From assembly GCA_902825945.1 (NCBI GenBank), contig CADECY010000008.1, positions 62,001 through 126,000 on the forward strand: a stretch of DNA of 64,000 bases, read 5' to 3'. The position numbers and the translations under genes are program-made. The stretch is from an uncultured Acidobacteriota bacterium. Its GTDB lineage: Bacteria; Acidobacteriota; Terriglobia; Bryobacterales; Bryobacteraceae. Positions 16,429-25,702 of this stretch are shown here, one piece after another (position 1 is the first letter of the stretch; each line of letters starts with the position of its first letter). The notes beneath the pieces are model-generated. The model ran no database searches, was not told the DNA's origin, and saw nothing but the letters and a program-made list of their open reading frames with translations.

Positions 16429-17438
16429 TGCGGATTCTCGGAATCTCCGGCGGCATTCCGGATTCGGGCGCCGCGCTGCTGATCGATGGCAAGCCGGTGG
16501 CCGAGTTCGGGGATGGAGCCCCATTTCCGCGGCGCGCGATCGATCGATGCCTCGAAACAGCGCGCCTGCAAGCTAGCCAAGTGGATCGCGTGGTCTGGTT
16601 CGAACGTCCGCTCGCCAAGTGGAAGCGGGTCGCGAAGACAATCGTCACCGCATGGCCCTTCTCGAAGCAGCTCTTCCACGAAACCGCCGCCGCATTCGCT
16701 GCCGGCGACATGCGCCCGCGCGACCGGATTACAGCGGACCTCGGCGTCCCGGCCGATCGAATCGCGTTCTGTCCGCACGATGTTGCGCACGCCTCGGCTG
16801 CCTTCTTTCCATCGCCTTTCGCGGAGTCGGCGATCGTGACGATCGCAGGCGCGGGCGAGTCCGCCACCACCGCGATTGCGGCCGGCCGTGGCAACGAGAT
16901 CGATGTGCGCGAGGAACTCCGCTATCCGCATTCGCTCAGCCTGTTCGCCCAGGCGTTCGAAGAGTTCCTCGGACTGCCGGTGGGCGACCACGGTGCGCTT
17001 GCCTCGGTTGCCGCGCACGGCGATCCCCTCTACCTAGACGACATGGCCCGGTTCATCCACCTCCGGCAGGATGGTTCCTTCGAACTGAGCGTCGAGATGT
17101 ACGCTTTCCGAAGCGTGGCGAGCCTATCGCTGCATCCTCGAGTGGAATCGATCCTCGGACCGGCGAGGGATCCCGAGCAGGGCGCCGACCAGCACTTCGC
17201 CAACGTCGCGGCGAGCGTCCGCGCGGTGATCGAGGACGCGATTCTCGCGCTCGCCGACCGGGCGCGCGCCGTCACCGGAATCGAAGCGCTCTGTATCGGC
17301 GGCGACATGGCACCCCTGATTCCGGCCCAAACGGAAGCTTTTCGAAGCGGGCGCGGACCCGCGCTGGGCGCGGCGTTGTGGCTGTGGCACGAGCAGGAGC
17401 AGCACCCGCGCTTCCCACCACGCCCCGCATTGATATAG
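16428..17438 (+). CDS. Truncated, motif-eroded NodU/CmcH-type carbamoyltransferase homologue
   Basis: 336 residues from the ATG coupled to the 42-residue peptide. The order of segments follows the N-terminal (Kae1-like) half of NodU-family O-carbamoyltransferases, normally about 570-600 residues: RILGISGGIPDSGAALLIDG, VVWFERPLAKWKR, AHASAAFFPSPFAESAIVTI, RYPHSLSLFAQAFEEFLGL. Key motifs are changed: HDSAA is PDSGA, the EER that should follow is absent, HHxxHA is HDVAHA, DGxGEW is AGAGES, and the EYKxMGLAPYG loop is HGALASVAAHG. The C-terminal YrdC-like carbamoylation domain is missing. It is probably not a carbamoyltransferase any more. The frame is intact, so a structural role is possible. 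Confidence 0.75.
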   Translation: MRILGISGGIPDSGAALLIDGKPVAEFGDGAPFPRRAIDRCLETARLQASQVDRVVWFERPLAKWKRVAKTIVTAWPFSKQLFHETAAAFAAGDMRPRDRITADLGVPADRIAFCPHDVAHASAAFFPSPFAESAIVTIAGAGESATTAIAAGRGNEIDVREELRYPHSLSLFAQAFEEFLGLPVGDHGALASVAAHGDPLYLDDMARFIHLRQDGSFELSVEMYAFRSVASLSLHPRVESILGPARDPEQGADQHFANVAASVRAVIEDAILALADRARAVTGIEALCIGGDMAPLIPAQTEAFRSGRGPALGAALWLWHEQEQHPRFPPRPALI

Positions 17439-17441
17439 AAT
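17436..17441 (+). promoter_or_regulatory. -10 box TAGAAT built on the preceding stop codon
   Basis: TAGAAT begins with the TAG stop of the carbamoyltransferase-like gene and lies 32 nt before the GTG of TonB receptor 1. It is the contrasting case, in which a leader and a Shine-Dalgarno sequence follow. Confidence 0.4.
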
Positions 17442-17460
17442 CGCCTGCATATCCAATTCC

Positions 17461-17469
17461 AGGAGGTGA
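17461..17469 (+). promoter_or_regulatory. Strong ribosome binding site of TonB receptor 1
   Basis: AGGAGGTGA is a near-perfect Shine-Dalgarno sequence 4 nt before GTG 17474 (about 7 nt from AGGAGG). It decides the start of the receptor gene, whose frame stays open far upstream. Confidence 0.8.
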
Positions 17470-17473
17470 ACGA

Positions 17474-20400
17474 GTGTTCACGGCAAGAACTTCAAGGGTT
17501 CTGTTCTCCGCGCTTGTCCTATGCGCGGGAACAGCGTTGGCGCAAACCGATCTCGCGACGGTGCGCGGCAGCGTGAGTGACCAATCCGGCGCGGTGGTTC
17601 CGAAAGTCAAGATGGTATTGACGAATATCGGCACGAACACCAGCCGCGAGGCCGAGTCGAACGAGGCGGGAGACTTCGAGATTCCGTACGTCGTGCAGGG
17701 TACCTACAAGCTCACGGCAACAGCGCAGGGCTTCAAGAACTTCACGGCGAACGATCTCTTGATCCGCGCGCGAGAAATGCGGCGCATCGATGTGAAGCTC
17801 GAGATCGGCGCCGTCGGCACCGAAGTCACGGTGAGCGCTGGTGGCGCGGCTGTGATCGCGACCGAGGGCGCGCAAATCGCGGGCGGATTCGATCGAGAAG
17901 CCTTTGTCGATAGTCCGCTCAGCCAGAGCTTCTTCCCGCAGGCATACATGACCACCCTGCCCAACATTCAGACGCAGCAGGGCGGATGGGCCTTGCGGTT
18001 CGCGGGGCAGCCGTCAGGGCAGGTGGCGGAGAACATGGATGGCGTGACCAGCGACGGCACGGTGAACCTCGTGCAGAACATGCAGGACTTCGAAGACCTG
18101 CAGGTGGTCGCGGTGAACAATTCGGCCGAATTCTCGCGCGTAGCTCAGTTCTCTATGGCGTCAAAGGGCGGCACCAACGCATGGCACGGGCGGGTCTACT
18201 ATGACATGGTCAACTCGGCTCTCCGAACCCGGACGTTTTTCGAGGGGCGCAAGACTCCCTACAAGGAACATCGCGGCGGCGCGAACTTCAGCGGCCCGAT
18301 CATCAAGAACAAGCTCTTCTTCTACGCCGCGTACTCTCTTGTTCGCATTCCGAGCCAGAGCTTTTACCTCCGCGATGTGCCGACCGAGAAAATGAGGACG
18401 GGTGACTTCTCCGACTATCCGGTTCTTGCAAGGGATCCGCTTTCCGACCGGACACCCTTTCCTGGCAACCGGATTCCCACCACCCGATTCAGCCCAGTTT
18501 CCGTGAAGACTCAGGACTTGTACATTCCGAAGCCCAACCGCTCCTCCCCCGCGGGCGCGGTATCCACTTTCCAGAACTACCAGTTCTTCCACCGCTGGCC
18601 CACGGATTTGTACCGGTGGGACAGTGTCACTGACCGCATTGACTACGTGATCAGTTCGAAGAACCAATTGTTCGGAAGGTTCATCAACCGGCTGACTCCC
18701 TACGTGCTGAACGGTCCGTTCGAGCAACTCGGCACCTGGACGCGCAGCCGCAACCACCATTCGCTCGCGATCAACGACACCCACACCTTCTCGCCGCGGC
18801 TCGTGAACACTTTCCTGTTCGGTTGGGCTCGCGACTACTTCATCGACGGCGAAACCACTGGCGGATTCACACCGCAGAAGGGCGACAAGGCCGTCGCCGA
18901 CATCGGCCTGCAAGGAGTGAACCGGGGCGGATATTCCGTCATGGGCTTCCCCACGATGACGATCACCGGAATCCAGCAGCTTCGTCAGCAGCCGGGCGGC
19001 GTGAATCTGAATCGCAACGACTTCGAGTTTACCGACTCCCTCACCCATTCGATGGGCCGCCACGTGATGAAATATGGCGCGGAAGTCCGCTATTTCCGCG
19101 ACTTCAACGGCGGCATTCCGGAAGGCAACTACGGCACCTACTCGTTCAACGGTGCCATTACCGGCACTGGGACCGTGGCTGGACAACCGTACGCCGATTT
19201 TCTCCTGGGCTATCCGTTCACCTCCACTCGCCTCGATCCACTGATCAACCGGCGCCAGACGGCTTACGAAATGGGCTTGTTCGTCACGGACACTTTCAAG
19301 GTCTCTTCGAAGCTCACCCTCGATCTCGGTCTGCGCTTGGACCGGTTCCGGCACGCCAAATACGAAGACGGCTTGCAGTACAACTGGAGCCCGGAGACCG
19401 GACGCGTCACCATTCCGCAAGAAGCCATCGCCAAGGTGAGCCCGTTGTATCCGAAAACGATCCCGATTGACGCGGGGAACGTTTTCCCCTCGCCCAGCAA
19501 AAAGAACTTCCGGCCGCGAATCGGCGTCGCCTATCGAGTGACCGACAAGTTCGTATTGCGCGGAGGCTACGGCATCTATTCGGAGACGCTAGGCCCGCTC
19601 CATCGGGCTCAAGGCGCCGGTCCCTTCCAAATTGCCGAGAGCTACAACAGCGAGTTCGTCGGCGGGCGGCCTTCGCTTGCCTTCCCCAACGCCTATCCAT
19701 CCACGCTAGCGGGCGCCGCGGTCCCCAACCAGAGCGTATCGGGCTATCCGCTCAATACCACCAACGGCATGATCCACCAGTACAACTTCAGCGTCGAGCG
19801 CGAGGTGGTGCGGAACCTCGGAACCCGGCTCTCCTACATCGGTTCGCGGAGCCGCGGCCTGAACTACGGCCTCGCGCTCAACAAGCCCCAACCCAGCACA
19901 ACGCCCTTCACGCAAACGCGCCGCCCCTATCCGCAGTACATCGGCGCCAGCTACACGTACGCCGACGGAGCCGCGAACTATGACTCGATGCAGTTCGAGG
20001 TTCAGAAAAAGGCCGGCAACTTCATCCTGAACACGCACTACACGTTTTCGAACGCGACGGGCAATTTCGCCAACCTCGAGAACCCCTACAAGCACGATTA
20101 CTGGAACCGTGAACAGTTCAATTCGCGGCACCGCTACGTGATCAATTCCACGTACAATCTGCCGGTCGGTAAGGGCAAGAAGTACATGGCCACCGCGCCC
20201 AAGATCGCCGATCTCGCGCTCGGCGGCTGGCAAGTCGGCTGGATCACCTACCTCCAGAGCGGCCAATACTTCACCCCGAGCTACGCTGGCGCCGATCCGT
20301 CGAACACCAACACTCTGGGTGGAATTCCAGATCGCGTCGGCAACGGCAACATCTCGAGTCCTGGCCCGAACCGCTGGTTCGATCCTTCCGCGTTTGCCGT

Positions 20401-20689
20401 TCCGCCGCAAGGCCGCTTCGGGAACTCGGGCGTCAACATCCTCGAAGGTCCGGGGATGAACCTTCATCACTTCAGCATGGTGAAAGACTTCCACTTGACG
20501 GAGCGGGTCAACTTCGTCATGCAGGCGATGTACACCAACGTGTTCAACCGCCCACACTTCGACTTCCCTGCGGCGAATATTTCGGTTCCGAACAGCGTGG
20601 CACGCGTCACCCAGCTCCGCGAGGGCGGCGGTGGACGCGAGATGAGCGGCGCGCGCAACCTGCAGTTCCGGTTTAGAATCGAGTTCTGA
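17474..20689 (+). CDS. Oar-like TonB-dependent receptor with carboxypeptidase-regulatory domain
   Basis: 1071 residues. GTG 17474 gives the signal peptide RTSRVLFSALVLCAGTALAQ. Next comes a CarboxypepD_reg/CNA-B-like domain (VRGSVSDQSGAVVPKVKM to about residue 110), a plug region (QPSGQVAENMDGVTSDG) and a long beta-barrel that ends in a terminal Phe (RFRIEF). Acidobacteria carry many such Oar-type receptors. They import large or complex ligands across the outer membrane with energy from TonB-ExbBD. A sulfatase gene follows directly, suggesting uptake of sulfated polymers, but the ligand is not known. Confidence 0.92.
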   Translation: MFTARTSRVLFSALVLCAGTALAQTDLATVRGSVSDQSGAVVPKVKMVLTNIGTNTSREAESNEAGDFEIPYVVQGTYKLTATAQGFKNFTANDLLIRAREMRRIDVKLEIGAVGTEVTVSAGGAAVIATEGAQIAGGFDREAFVDSPLSQSFFPQAYMTTLPNIQTQQGGWALRFAGQPSGQVAENMDGVTSDGTVNLVQNMQDFEDLQVVAVNNSAEFSRVAQFSMASKGGTNAWHGRVYYDMVNSALRTRTFFEGRKTPYKEHRGGANFSGPIIKNKLFFYAAYSLVRIPSQSFYLRDVPTEKMRTGDFSDYPVLARDPLSDRTPFPGNRIPTTRFSPVSVKTQDLYIPKPNRSSPAGAVSTFQNYQFFHRWPTDLYRWDSVTDRIDYVISSKNQLFGRFINRLTPYVLNGPFEQLGTWTRSRNHHSLAINDTHTFSPRLVNTFLFGWARDYFIDGETTGGFTPQKGDKAVADIGLQGVNRGGYSVMGFPTMTITGIQQLRQQPGGVNLNRNDFEFTDSLTHSMGRHVMKYGAEVRYFRDFNGGIPEGNYGTYSFNGAITGTGTVAGQPYADFLLGYPFTSTRLDPLINRRQTAYEMGLFVTDTFKVSSKLTLDLGLRLDRFRHAKYEDGLQYNWSPETGRVTIPQEAIAKVSPLYPKTIPIDAGNVFPSPSKKNFRPRIGVAYRVTDKFVLRGGYGIYSETLGPLHRAQGAGPFQIAESYNSEFVGGRPSLAFPNAYPSTLAGAAVPNQSVSGYPLNTTNGMIHQYNFSVEREVVRNLGTRLSYIGSRSRGLNYGLALNKPQPSTTPFTQTRRPYPQYIGASYTYADGAANYDSMQFEVQKKAGNFILNTHYTFSNATGNFANLENPYKHDYWNREQFNSRHRYVINSTYNLPVGKGKKYMATAPKIADLALGGWQVGWITYLQSGQYFTPSYAGADPSNTNTLGGIPDRVGNGNISSPGPNRWFDPSAFAVPPQGRFGNSGVNILEGPGMNLHHFSMVKDFHLTERVNFVMQAMYTNVFNRPHFDFPAANISVPNSVARVTQLREGGGGREMSGARNLQFRFRIEF
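20674..20679 (+). promoter_or_regulatory. -10 box TAGAAT, 6 nt before a CTG start
   Basis: TAGAAT within the last codons of TonB receptor 1, 6 nt before CTG 20686. The spacing equals that of other leaderless-type starts and supports CTG as the start of the sulfatase. Confidence 0.4.
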
Positions 20690-22080
20690 CCCGGAGAACT
20701 TTCCTTACCGCGATGGCGGCGGCGCGAACCGCCGCCACGCAAACCCGTCCACTCAATGTCGTGCTGATGTTGGCCGACGATCTCGGGTGGGCCGATACCG
20801 AACTTCACGCGGACGATCTCCATCGGACGCCGAATCTTCTGAAACTCGCGCGGTCGAGTGTGCGCTTCACCAACGCATACTCGGCCGCTCCTGTTTGTAC
20901 TCCCACTCGCGCCGCGCTCATGACCGGCAAGCATCCGGCGCGATTGCGCATGACGATCTGGCGCGAAGCTTCACAAACGCCTCCCTCGAATCGCAAGGTG
21001 GTTCCGCCCAAGACGCAGCCGGACCTGCCGCACTCGGAACAGACGATCGCCGAAGCCCTCCGCGAGCGCGGTTACTTCAACACGCACATCGGCAAGTGGC
21101 ATCTCGGCGCGGCGGAACACTACCCCGAGACCCAAGGCTTCGACGTCAACGTCGGAGCTTCGTTGTGGGGCGCTCCGGAATCGTTCTGGTATCCCTACGC
21201 CGGAAACAAGCGTTGGCCGGAACCGCGCTATGTCCCCGGACTCGGCGAAGGCAAGCCCGGCGAATACCTCACCGACCGGCTGACTTCCGAAGCGATCCGC
21301 CGCATGCAGCCGCGCGACGGCAATCCATTCTTCGTGAATCTCTGGTTCCACAGCCCGCACACGCCGATCGAGGGCAAGCCCGAACTCGTGGAGCGGTACC
21401 GGAACGCTCTGAAGCCCGAACACCAGAGGCGCAACGTCTCGTACGCGGCGATGGTCCACTCGCTCGACGAGAACGTGGGCCGCGTACTGAAGCATCTCGA
21501 GGACACGAGGCAACTCGACAACACGCTCGTGATCTTCACGTCCGACAACGGCGGATTCATCGGGCGCGATCGCAATCAGAAGGAGCCCGTCACCTCGAAT
21601 CATCCGTTGCGCTCCGGCAAGGGTTCGCTCTACGAGGGTGGAATCCGGGTGCCGTTGCTCGTTCACTGGCCGGGTGTCGCCGCCAAGGGCGCCACGTGCG
21701 GCGAGCCCGTTTCCTCGATGGATCTCTTCGCGACGATCCTCGACGCCGCGGGCGCGAATCCGGCGGGTCCGATCGATGGCATGAGCCTGGCGCCGGTTCT
21801 TCGCGATCCACGCGCGAAGCTCGCGCGCGAGCGGCTCTACTTCCACTACCCGCACTACTACGACACCACTTCGCCCGTAAGCGCCGTTCGCGAACGCGAT
21901 TGGAAGCTGCTCGAGTATCACGAGGATCAGCGCGCGGAGGTCTATGATCTCGGCCGCGATCCATTCGAACGAGAAGATCTCGCCGCCAAGGAACCCGCTC
22001 GAGCGGCGCGGCTCCGCGCTGAGCTGCATCGCTGGCGGGAAGAGATCCGCGCGCAAATGCCATCTCATTTGCGAAACTAG
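20686..22080 (+). CDS. Tat-exported type I sulfatase (likely CTG start)
   Basis: 464 residues if read from CTG 20686, which restores the Tat motif L-TRRTFLTA; the first ATG (20713) would leave the protein without it. The CTG overlaps the receptor stop (CTGA) and sits 6 nt after TAGAAT. Sulfatase features are the metal site VVLMLADDLGWAD, the formylglycine motif CTPTR (Cys about 71), GKWHLG and TSDNGG. This is an arylsulfatase-A-like enzyme. It probably removes sulfate from polymers taken up through the receptor encoded immediately upstream. Confidence 0.9.
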   Translation: MTRRTFLTAMAAARTAATQTRPLNVVLMLADDLGWADTELHADDLHRTPNLLKLARSSVRFTNAYSAAPVCTPTRAALMTGKHPARLRMTIWREASQTPPSNRKVVPPKTQPDLPHSEQTIAEALRERGYFNTHIGKWHLGAAEHYPETQGFDVNVGASLWGAPESFWYPYAGNKRWPEPRYVPGLGEGKPGEYLTDRLTSEAIRRMQPRDGNPFFVNLWFHSPHTPIEGKPELVERYRNALKPEHQRRNVSYAAMVHSLDENVGRVLKHLEDTRQLDNTLVIFTSDNGGFIGRDRNQKEPVTSNHPLRSGKGSLYEGGIRVPLLVHWPGVAAKGATCGEPVSSMDLFATILDAAGANPAGPIDGMSLAPVLRDPRAKLARERLYFHYPHYYDTTSPVSAVRERDWKLLEYHEDQRAEVYDLGRDPFEREDLAAKEPARAARLRAELHRWREEIRAQMPSHLRN

Positions 22081-22105
22081 GGCATGCCGAGAAGGTCGAA
22101 ACACA

Positions 22106-22134
22106 CGACCGCTCCCTAACGGTCGCGGCTCCGT
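22106..22134 (+). repeat. REP-like hairpin element between sulfatase and pyc
   Basis: CGACCG (22106-22111), an 8-nt loop CTCCCTAA and CGGTCG (22120-22125) form a perfect stem, followed by CGGCTCCGT. Read through as protein the element gives PLPNGRGSV, and PRPLGSGR on the other strand. From memory these phrases mark a dispersed GC-rich repeat family in acidobacterial and other genomes. Only one copy is in this window. It could also act as a terminator-like hairpin after the sulfatase gene. Confidence 0.5.
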
Positions 22135-22195
22135 AACTTGCCGCAAGTCCCAAGTCCGGCTTCGGTTCGCGAGTTCCTCGGCATTCCGCTACACC

Positions 22196-25100
22196 ATGGC
22201 CGCTTCACCGAAAAAACAAAAACTGCTCGCTCTGAACCGGGGCGAGATCGCGATCCGCATTCTGCGGGCCGCCAACGAACTGGGGCTGGGAACGGTCGCC
22301 GTCTACTCGCAAGAGGACCGGCTGTCGCTCCACCGTTTCAAAGCTGACGAAGCGTACCTGATCGGCGAGGGGATGGGCCCCGTCCAAGCCTATCTCGACT
22401 ACGAGGGAATCGCCGCCCTCGCGCACGAGAAGGGCATCGACTTCATCCACCCCGGATACGGCTTTCTCTCCGAGAATCCCGCGCTGCCCCGCGCGTGTGA
22501 ACGCTACGGGATCACCTTCGTCGGTCCGAACGCGGAGCTCCTAGAGTTATTGGGCGACAAGACCGCCGCGCGCACGCTCGCCGGGAAGGCGAAGGTTCCG
22601 GTCATTCCGGGCACGCAGAAGCCCGTGACGACATCGGCCGACGCGTCGAAGGCCGCGCAGCGCATCGGGTTCCCGTTGATCATCAAGGCCGCGTTCGGTG
22701 GCGGCGGGCGTGGCATGCGAGTGGTCGAGTCGGAGGACCGGCTGCTTCCGTTGCTCGAGGACGCACAACGCGAAGCCGCGGCGGCGTTCGGAAATGGCGC
22801 GGTCTTCCTCGAACGTTTCATCCGGCGCCCGCGCCATATCGAGGTCCAGATCCTCGGCGACAAGCACGGCAACCTCGTGCACCTCTACGAGCGCGATTGC
22901 TCCGTGCAGCGCCGTCATCAGAAGGTGGTGGAAGTCGCGCCGGCGATCTCGCTGCCCGCCGCGACGCGCGACGAGATCACGGCTGCGGCCGTCCGCCTGG
23001 CGCGCGAAGCCGGCTACTACAACGCGGGAACCGTCGAGTTCCTAGTGGACTCGGAAACCAACGACTGGTTCTTCATCGAAGTGAATCCGCGCGTGCAGGT
23101 GGAGCACACCGTCACCGAAATGGTCACGGGTATCGATATCGTTCGCGCGCAGATCCAGGTGGCGATGGGCCACGAGCTTCACGGCAAGGAAATGGGCTTG
23201 CCCATCCAGGAACAGATGCCGCTCTACGGCTTCGCGCTCCAGTGCCGCATCACCACCGAGGATCCGTCGAACGGCTTCACGCCGGACTACGGCCGCATCC
23301 AGACCTACCGCTCGCCCGCGGGTTTCGGCATCCGGCTCGACGGCGCTTCCGCCTACGGCGGCGCGGTGATCACGCCCTATTACGATTCGTTGCTCGTCAA
23401 GATCTCCGCGTGGGGACGCGAGTTCCCGCAAGCCTGCCAGCGCATGGATCGCGCGCTGCGCGAGTTCCGCATCCGTGGCGTGAAGACGAACATTCCGTTC
23501 CTCGAGAACGTGGTGAATCACGAGGAATTCCAGGCCGGACTCGCCACCACGCGCTTCCTCGAGGATCACCCGAGCCTGTTCCAGTTCACCGTGAAGAAGG
23601 ATCGCGCGACGCGGCTGCTCGCCTACATTGCCGACGTCACGATCAACGGAAATCCGGAAGTGAAGGGCAAGCCCGCGCCCGCCGAGTTCCGCCGCGCACC
23701 CGTGCCTCCGCACGATTCCTCCGATCCGCGATCCGGCACGCGCCAGCGGCTGCTCGCGGATGGTCCGGAAAAGTTCGCGCAGTGGATGCGCAACGAGAAA
23801 CGGCTGCTTCTCACCGATACGACTTTCCGCGACGCGCATCAATCGTTGATGGCGACACGCGTCCGCACCTACGACCTCGTCACGATCGCGAACTTCGTGG
23901 CGCATCGTTTCCCGAATCTATTCAGCCTCGAGATGTGGGGCGGCGCAACGTTCGACGTCTCGATGCGCTTCTTGCACGAGGACCCGTGGCTGCGGCTTCG
24001 CCGTCTGCGCGCCGCGATTCCGAACATCTGCTTCCAGATGCTGTTGCGTGCATCGAACGCCGTCGGCTACACGGCGTATCCGGACAATGTCGTCAAGCGC
24101 TTCATCGAAGTGGCGGCGGAAGAGGGCATCGACATCTTCCGGATTTTCGATTCGCTGAACTGGCTGCCGAACATGAAGGTCGCGATGGAGGCCGCGCGCA
24201 AGACCGGACGCATCTGCGAGGCGGCCATCTGCTACACGGGCGACATCCTCGATCCGAAACGCGACAAGTATCCGCTCGCCTACTACGTAAAGATGGCGAA
24301 GGAACTCGAGCGGATGGGCGCGCACGTTCTCGCCATCAAGGACATGGCCGGCTTGTGCAAGCCCTACGCGGTGGAGAAGCTCGTCAAGACACTGCGAAAC
24401 GAGATCGGGCTGCCGATCCACTTCCACACGCACGACACGAGCGGCATCAACTCCGCGTCGATCCTGAAGGCGAGCGACGCGGGTGTCGACGCGGCGGACG
24501 CGGCGGTGTCCTCGATGTCCGGCACGACATCGCAGCCGAATCTGAATTCGATCGTCGCGGCGCTGGCCAACACGGGGCGCGATTCCGGACTCGACTCGGA
24601 ATCGCTGCAGAAGTACGCCGATTACTGGGAAGTGGTTCGTACCTGGTACGCGCCTTTCGACGAAGCGCCGAAGACGGGAACCGCCGAGGTGTATCTTCAC
24701 GAGATGCCCGGCGGCCAGTACACGAATCTCAAGGCGCAGGCCGAGGCAATGGGACTCGGCGAGCGCTGGCCCGAGGTCGCGCGGGCGTACGCCGACGTGA
24801 ACATGGCATTCGGCGACATCGTCAAGGTCACGCCTTCGAGCAAGGTGGTGGGCGATCTGGCGCTGTTCCTGGTGAGCCATGGAATGCCGGTCCGGACCTT
24901 CGTCGAACTCGGGACGGACCATTCGTTGACCCTGCCGAATTCGGTGATCGACATGGTTTCGGGATCGTTGGGTGAGCCGCAGGGCGGATGGCCGAAGAAG
25001 ATCGTCGACGTCGTGCTGAAGGGCGGCAAGCCACGCAAGGGACGAGCGGGCGCGCAGTTGCCGAAGGCGGATTTCGATGAAACCGCCGCCACGGTGACCA

Positions 25101-25654
25101 AGAAAATCGGACATCAGGCATCGGCCACCGATGTCATGAGCTACCTGATGTATCCCGACGTCTTCACCAAGTTCGCCAAGAGCCAGCAGTCATGGGGCGC
25201 GGTGGAGATGCTGCCCACGCCGAACTTCTTCTTCGGTATGCGCAAGGGCGAGGAGATCGTCGTCGATATCGAAGCGGGCAAGACGCTCATCATCAAGTTC
25301 ATGACGCTGAGCGATCCGCACCCCGACGGCACGCGGACGGCGTTCTTCGAACTGAATGGACAACCGCGCGAGGTCCGGGTCCGCGACCGCTCGCTGCAGG
25401 CCGTGGCGTCGGACCGCGAGTTCGCCGATCCCGCGCGGGCCGGACAAGTGGGCGCGCCGATTCCGGGCGCGGTGACGGCGGTGGCGGTCGAGATCAATCA
25501 ACAGGTGGCGCAAGGCGAAAAGCTGCTGGTGATGGAAGCGATGAAGATGCAGACGACGGTGGCGGCTCCGGCCGCTGGTCGCGTCACGCGGTTGTTGGCG
25601 AAGATCGGGATGAGTGTCGAGCCGAAGCAGTTGCTGGTGGTGATCGAGCCGTAG
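22196..25654 (+). CDS. pyc: Pyruvate carboxylase
   Basis: 1152 residues, the length of the single-chain enzyme. It carboxylates pyruvate to oxaloacetate, refilling the TCA cycle. The biotin carboxylase half (1 to about 450) begins LLALNRGEIAIRILRAANEL and has the ATP-grasp loop GGGGRGM and EVNPRVQVEHTVTE. The carboxyltransferase domain shows DTTFRDAHQSL (about 541) and the catalytic-lysine segment AIKDMAGL. The C-terminal BCCP domain carries the biotinyl lysine in MEAMKMQT (about 1115). The ATG at 22196 starts MAASPKKQKLLAL. No clear Shine-Dalgarno sequence is seen. About 115 bp with the hairpin element separate it from the sulfatase gene. Confidence 0.96.
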   Translation: MAASPKKQKLLALNRGEIAIRILRAANELGLGTVAVYSQEDRLSLHRFKADEAYLIGEGMGPVQAYLDYEGIAALAHEKGIDFIHPGYGFLSENPALPRACERYGITFVGPNAELLELLGDKTAARTLAGKAKVPVIPGTQKPVTTSADASKAAQRIGFPLIIKAAFGGGGRGMRVVESEDRLLPLLEDAQREAAAAFGNGAVFLERFIRRPRHIEVQILGDKHGNLVHLYERDCSVQRRHQKVVEVAPAISLPAATRDEITAAAVRLAREAGYYNAGTVEFLVDSETNDWFFIEVNPRVQVEHTVTEMVTGIDIVRAQIQVAMGHELHGKEMGLPIQEQMPLYGFALQCRITTEDPSNGFTPDYGRIQTYRSPAGFGIRLDGASAYGGAVITPYYDSLLVKISAWGREFPQACQRMDRALREFRIRGVKTNIPFLENVVNHEEFQAGLATTRFLEDHPSLFQFTVKKDRATRLLAYIADVTINGNPEVKGKPAPAEFRRAPVPPHDSSDPRSGTRQRLLADGPEKFAQWMRNEKRLLLTDTTFRDAHQSLMATRVRTYDLVTIANFVAHRFPNLFSLEMWGGATFDVSMRFLHEDPWLRLRRLRAAIPNICFQMLLRASNAVGYTAYPDNVVKRFIEVAAEEGIDIFRIFDSLNWLPNMKVAMEAARKTGRICEAAICYTGDILDPKRDKYPLAYYVKMAKELERMGAHVLAIKDMAGLCKPYAVEKLVKTLRNEIGLPIHFHTHDTSGINSASILKASDAGVDAADAAVSSMSGTTSQPNLNSIVAALANTGRDSGLDSESLQKYADYWEVVRTWYAPFDEAPKTGTAEVYLHEMPGGQYTNLKAQAEAMGLGERWPEVARAYADVNMAFGDIVKVTPSSKVVGDLALFLVSHGMPVRTFVELGTDHSLTLPNSVIDMVSGSLGEPQGGWPKKIVDVVLKGGKPRKGRAGAQLPKADFDETAATVTKKIGHQASATDVMSYLMYPDVFTKFAKSQQSWGAVEMLPTPNFFFGMRKGEEIVVDIEAGKTLIIKFMTLSDPHPDGTRTAFFELNGQPREVRVRDRSLQAVASDREFADPARAGQVGAPIPGAVTAVAVEINQQVAQGEKLLVMEAMKMQTTVAAPAAGRVTRLLAKIGMSVEPKQLLVVIEP

Positions 25655-25690
25655 CGGACGCGGCGAGAGCGCGGCACGCTTCGCCTCCGA

Positions 25691-25696
25691 TATACT
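25691..25696 (+). promoter_or_regulatory. -10 box TATACT, 6 nt before the dipeptidase start
   Basis: TATACT, 6 nt, then ATG 25703, with no ribosome binding site between. No TTGACA-like element lies at the usual distance upstream. Confidence 0.5.
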
Positions 25697-25702
25697 CCCT
25701 CA

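Noticed and set aside
18161..19420. A 419-codon reverse frame opposite TonB receptor 1
   Set aside because: Same reason: an antisense shadow of a barrel-coding region.
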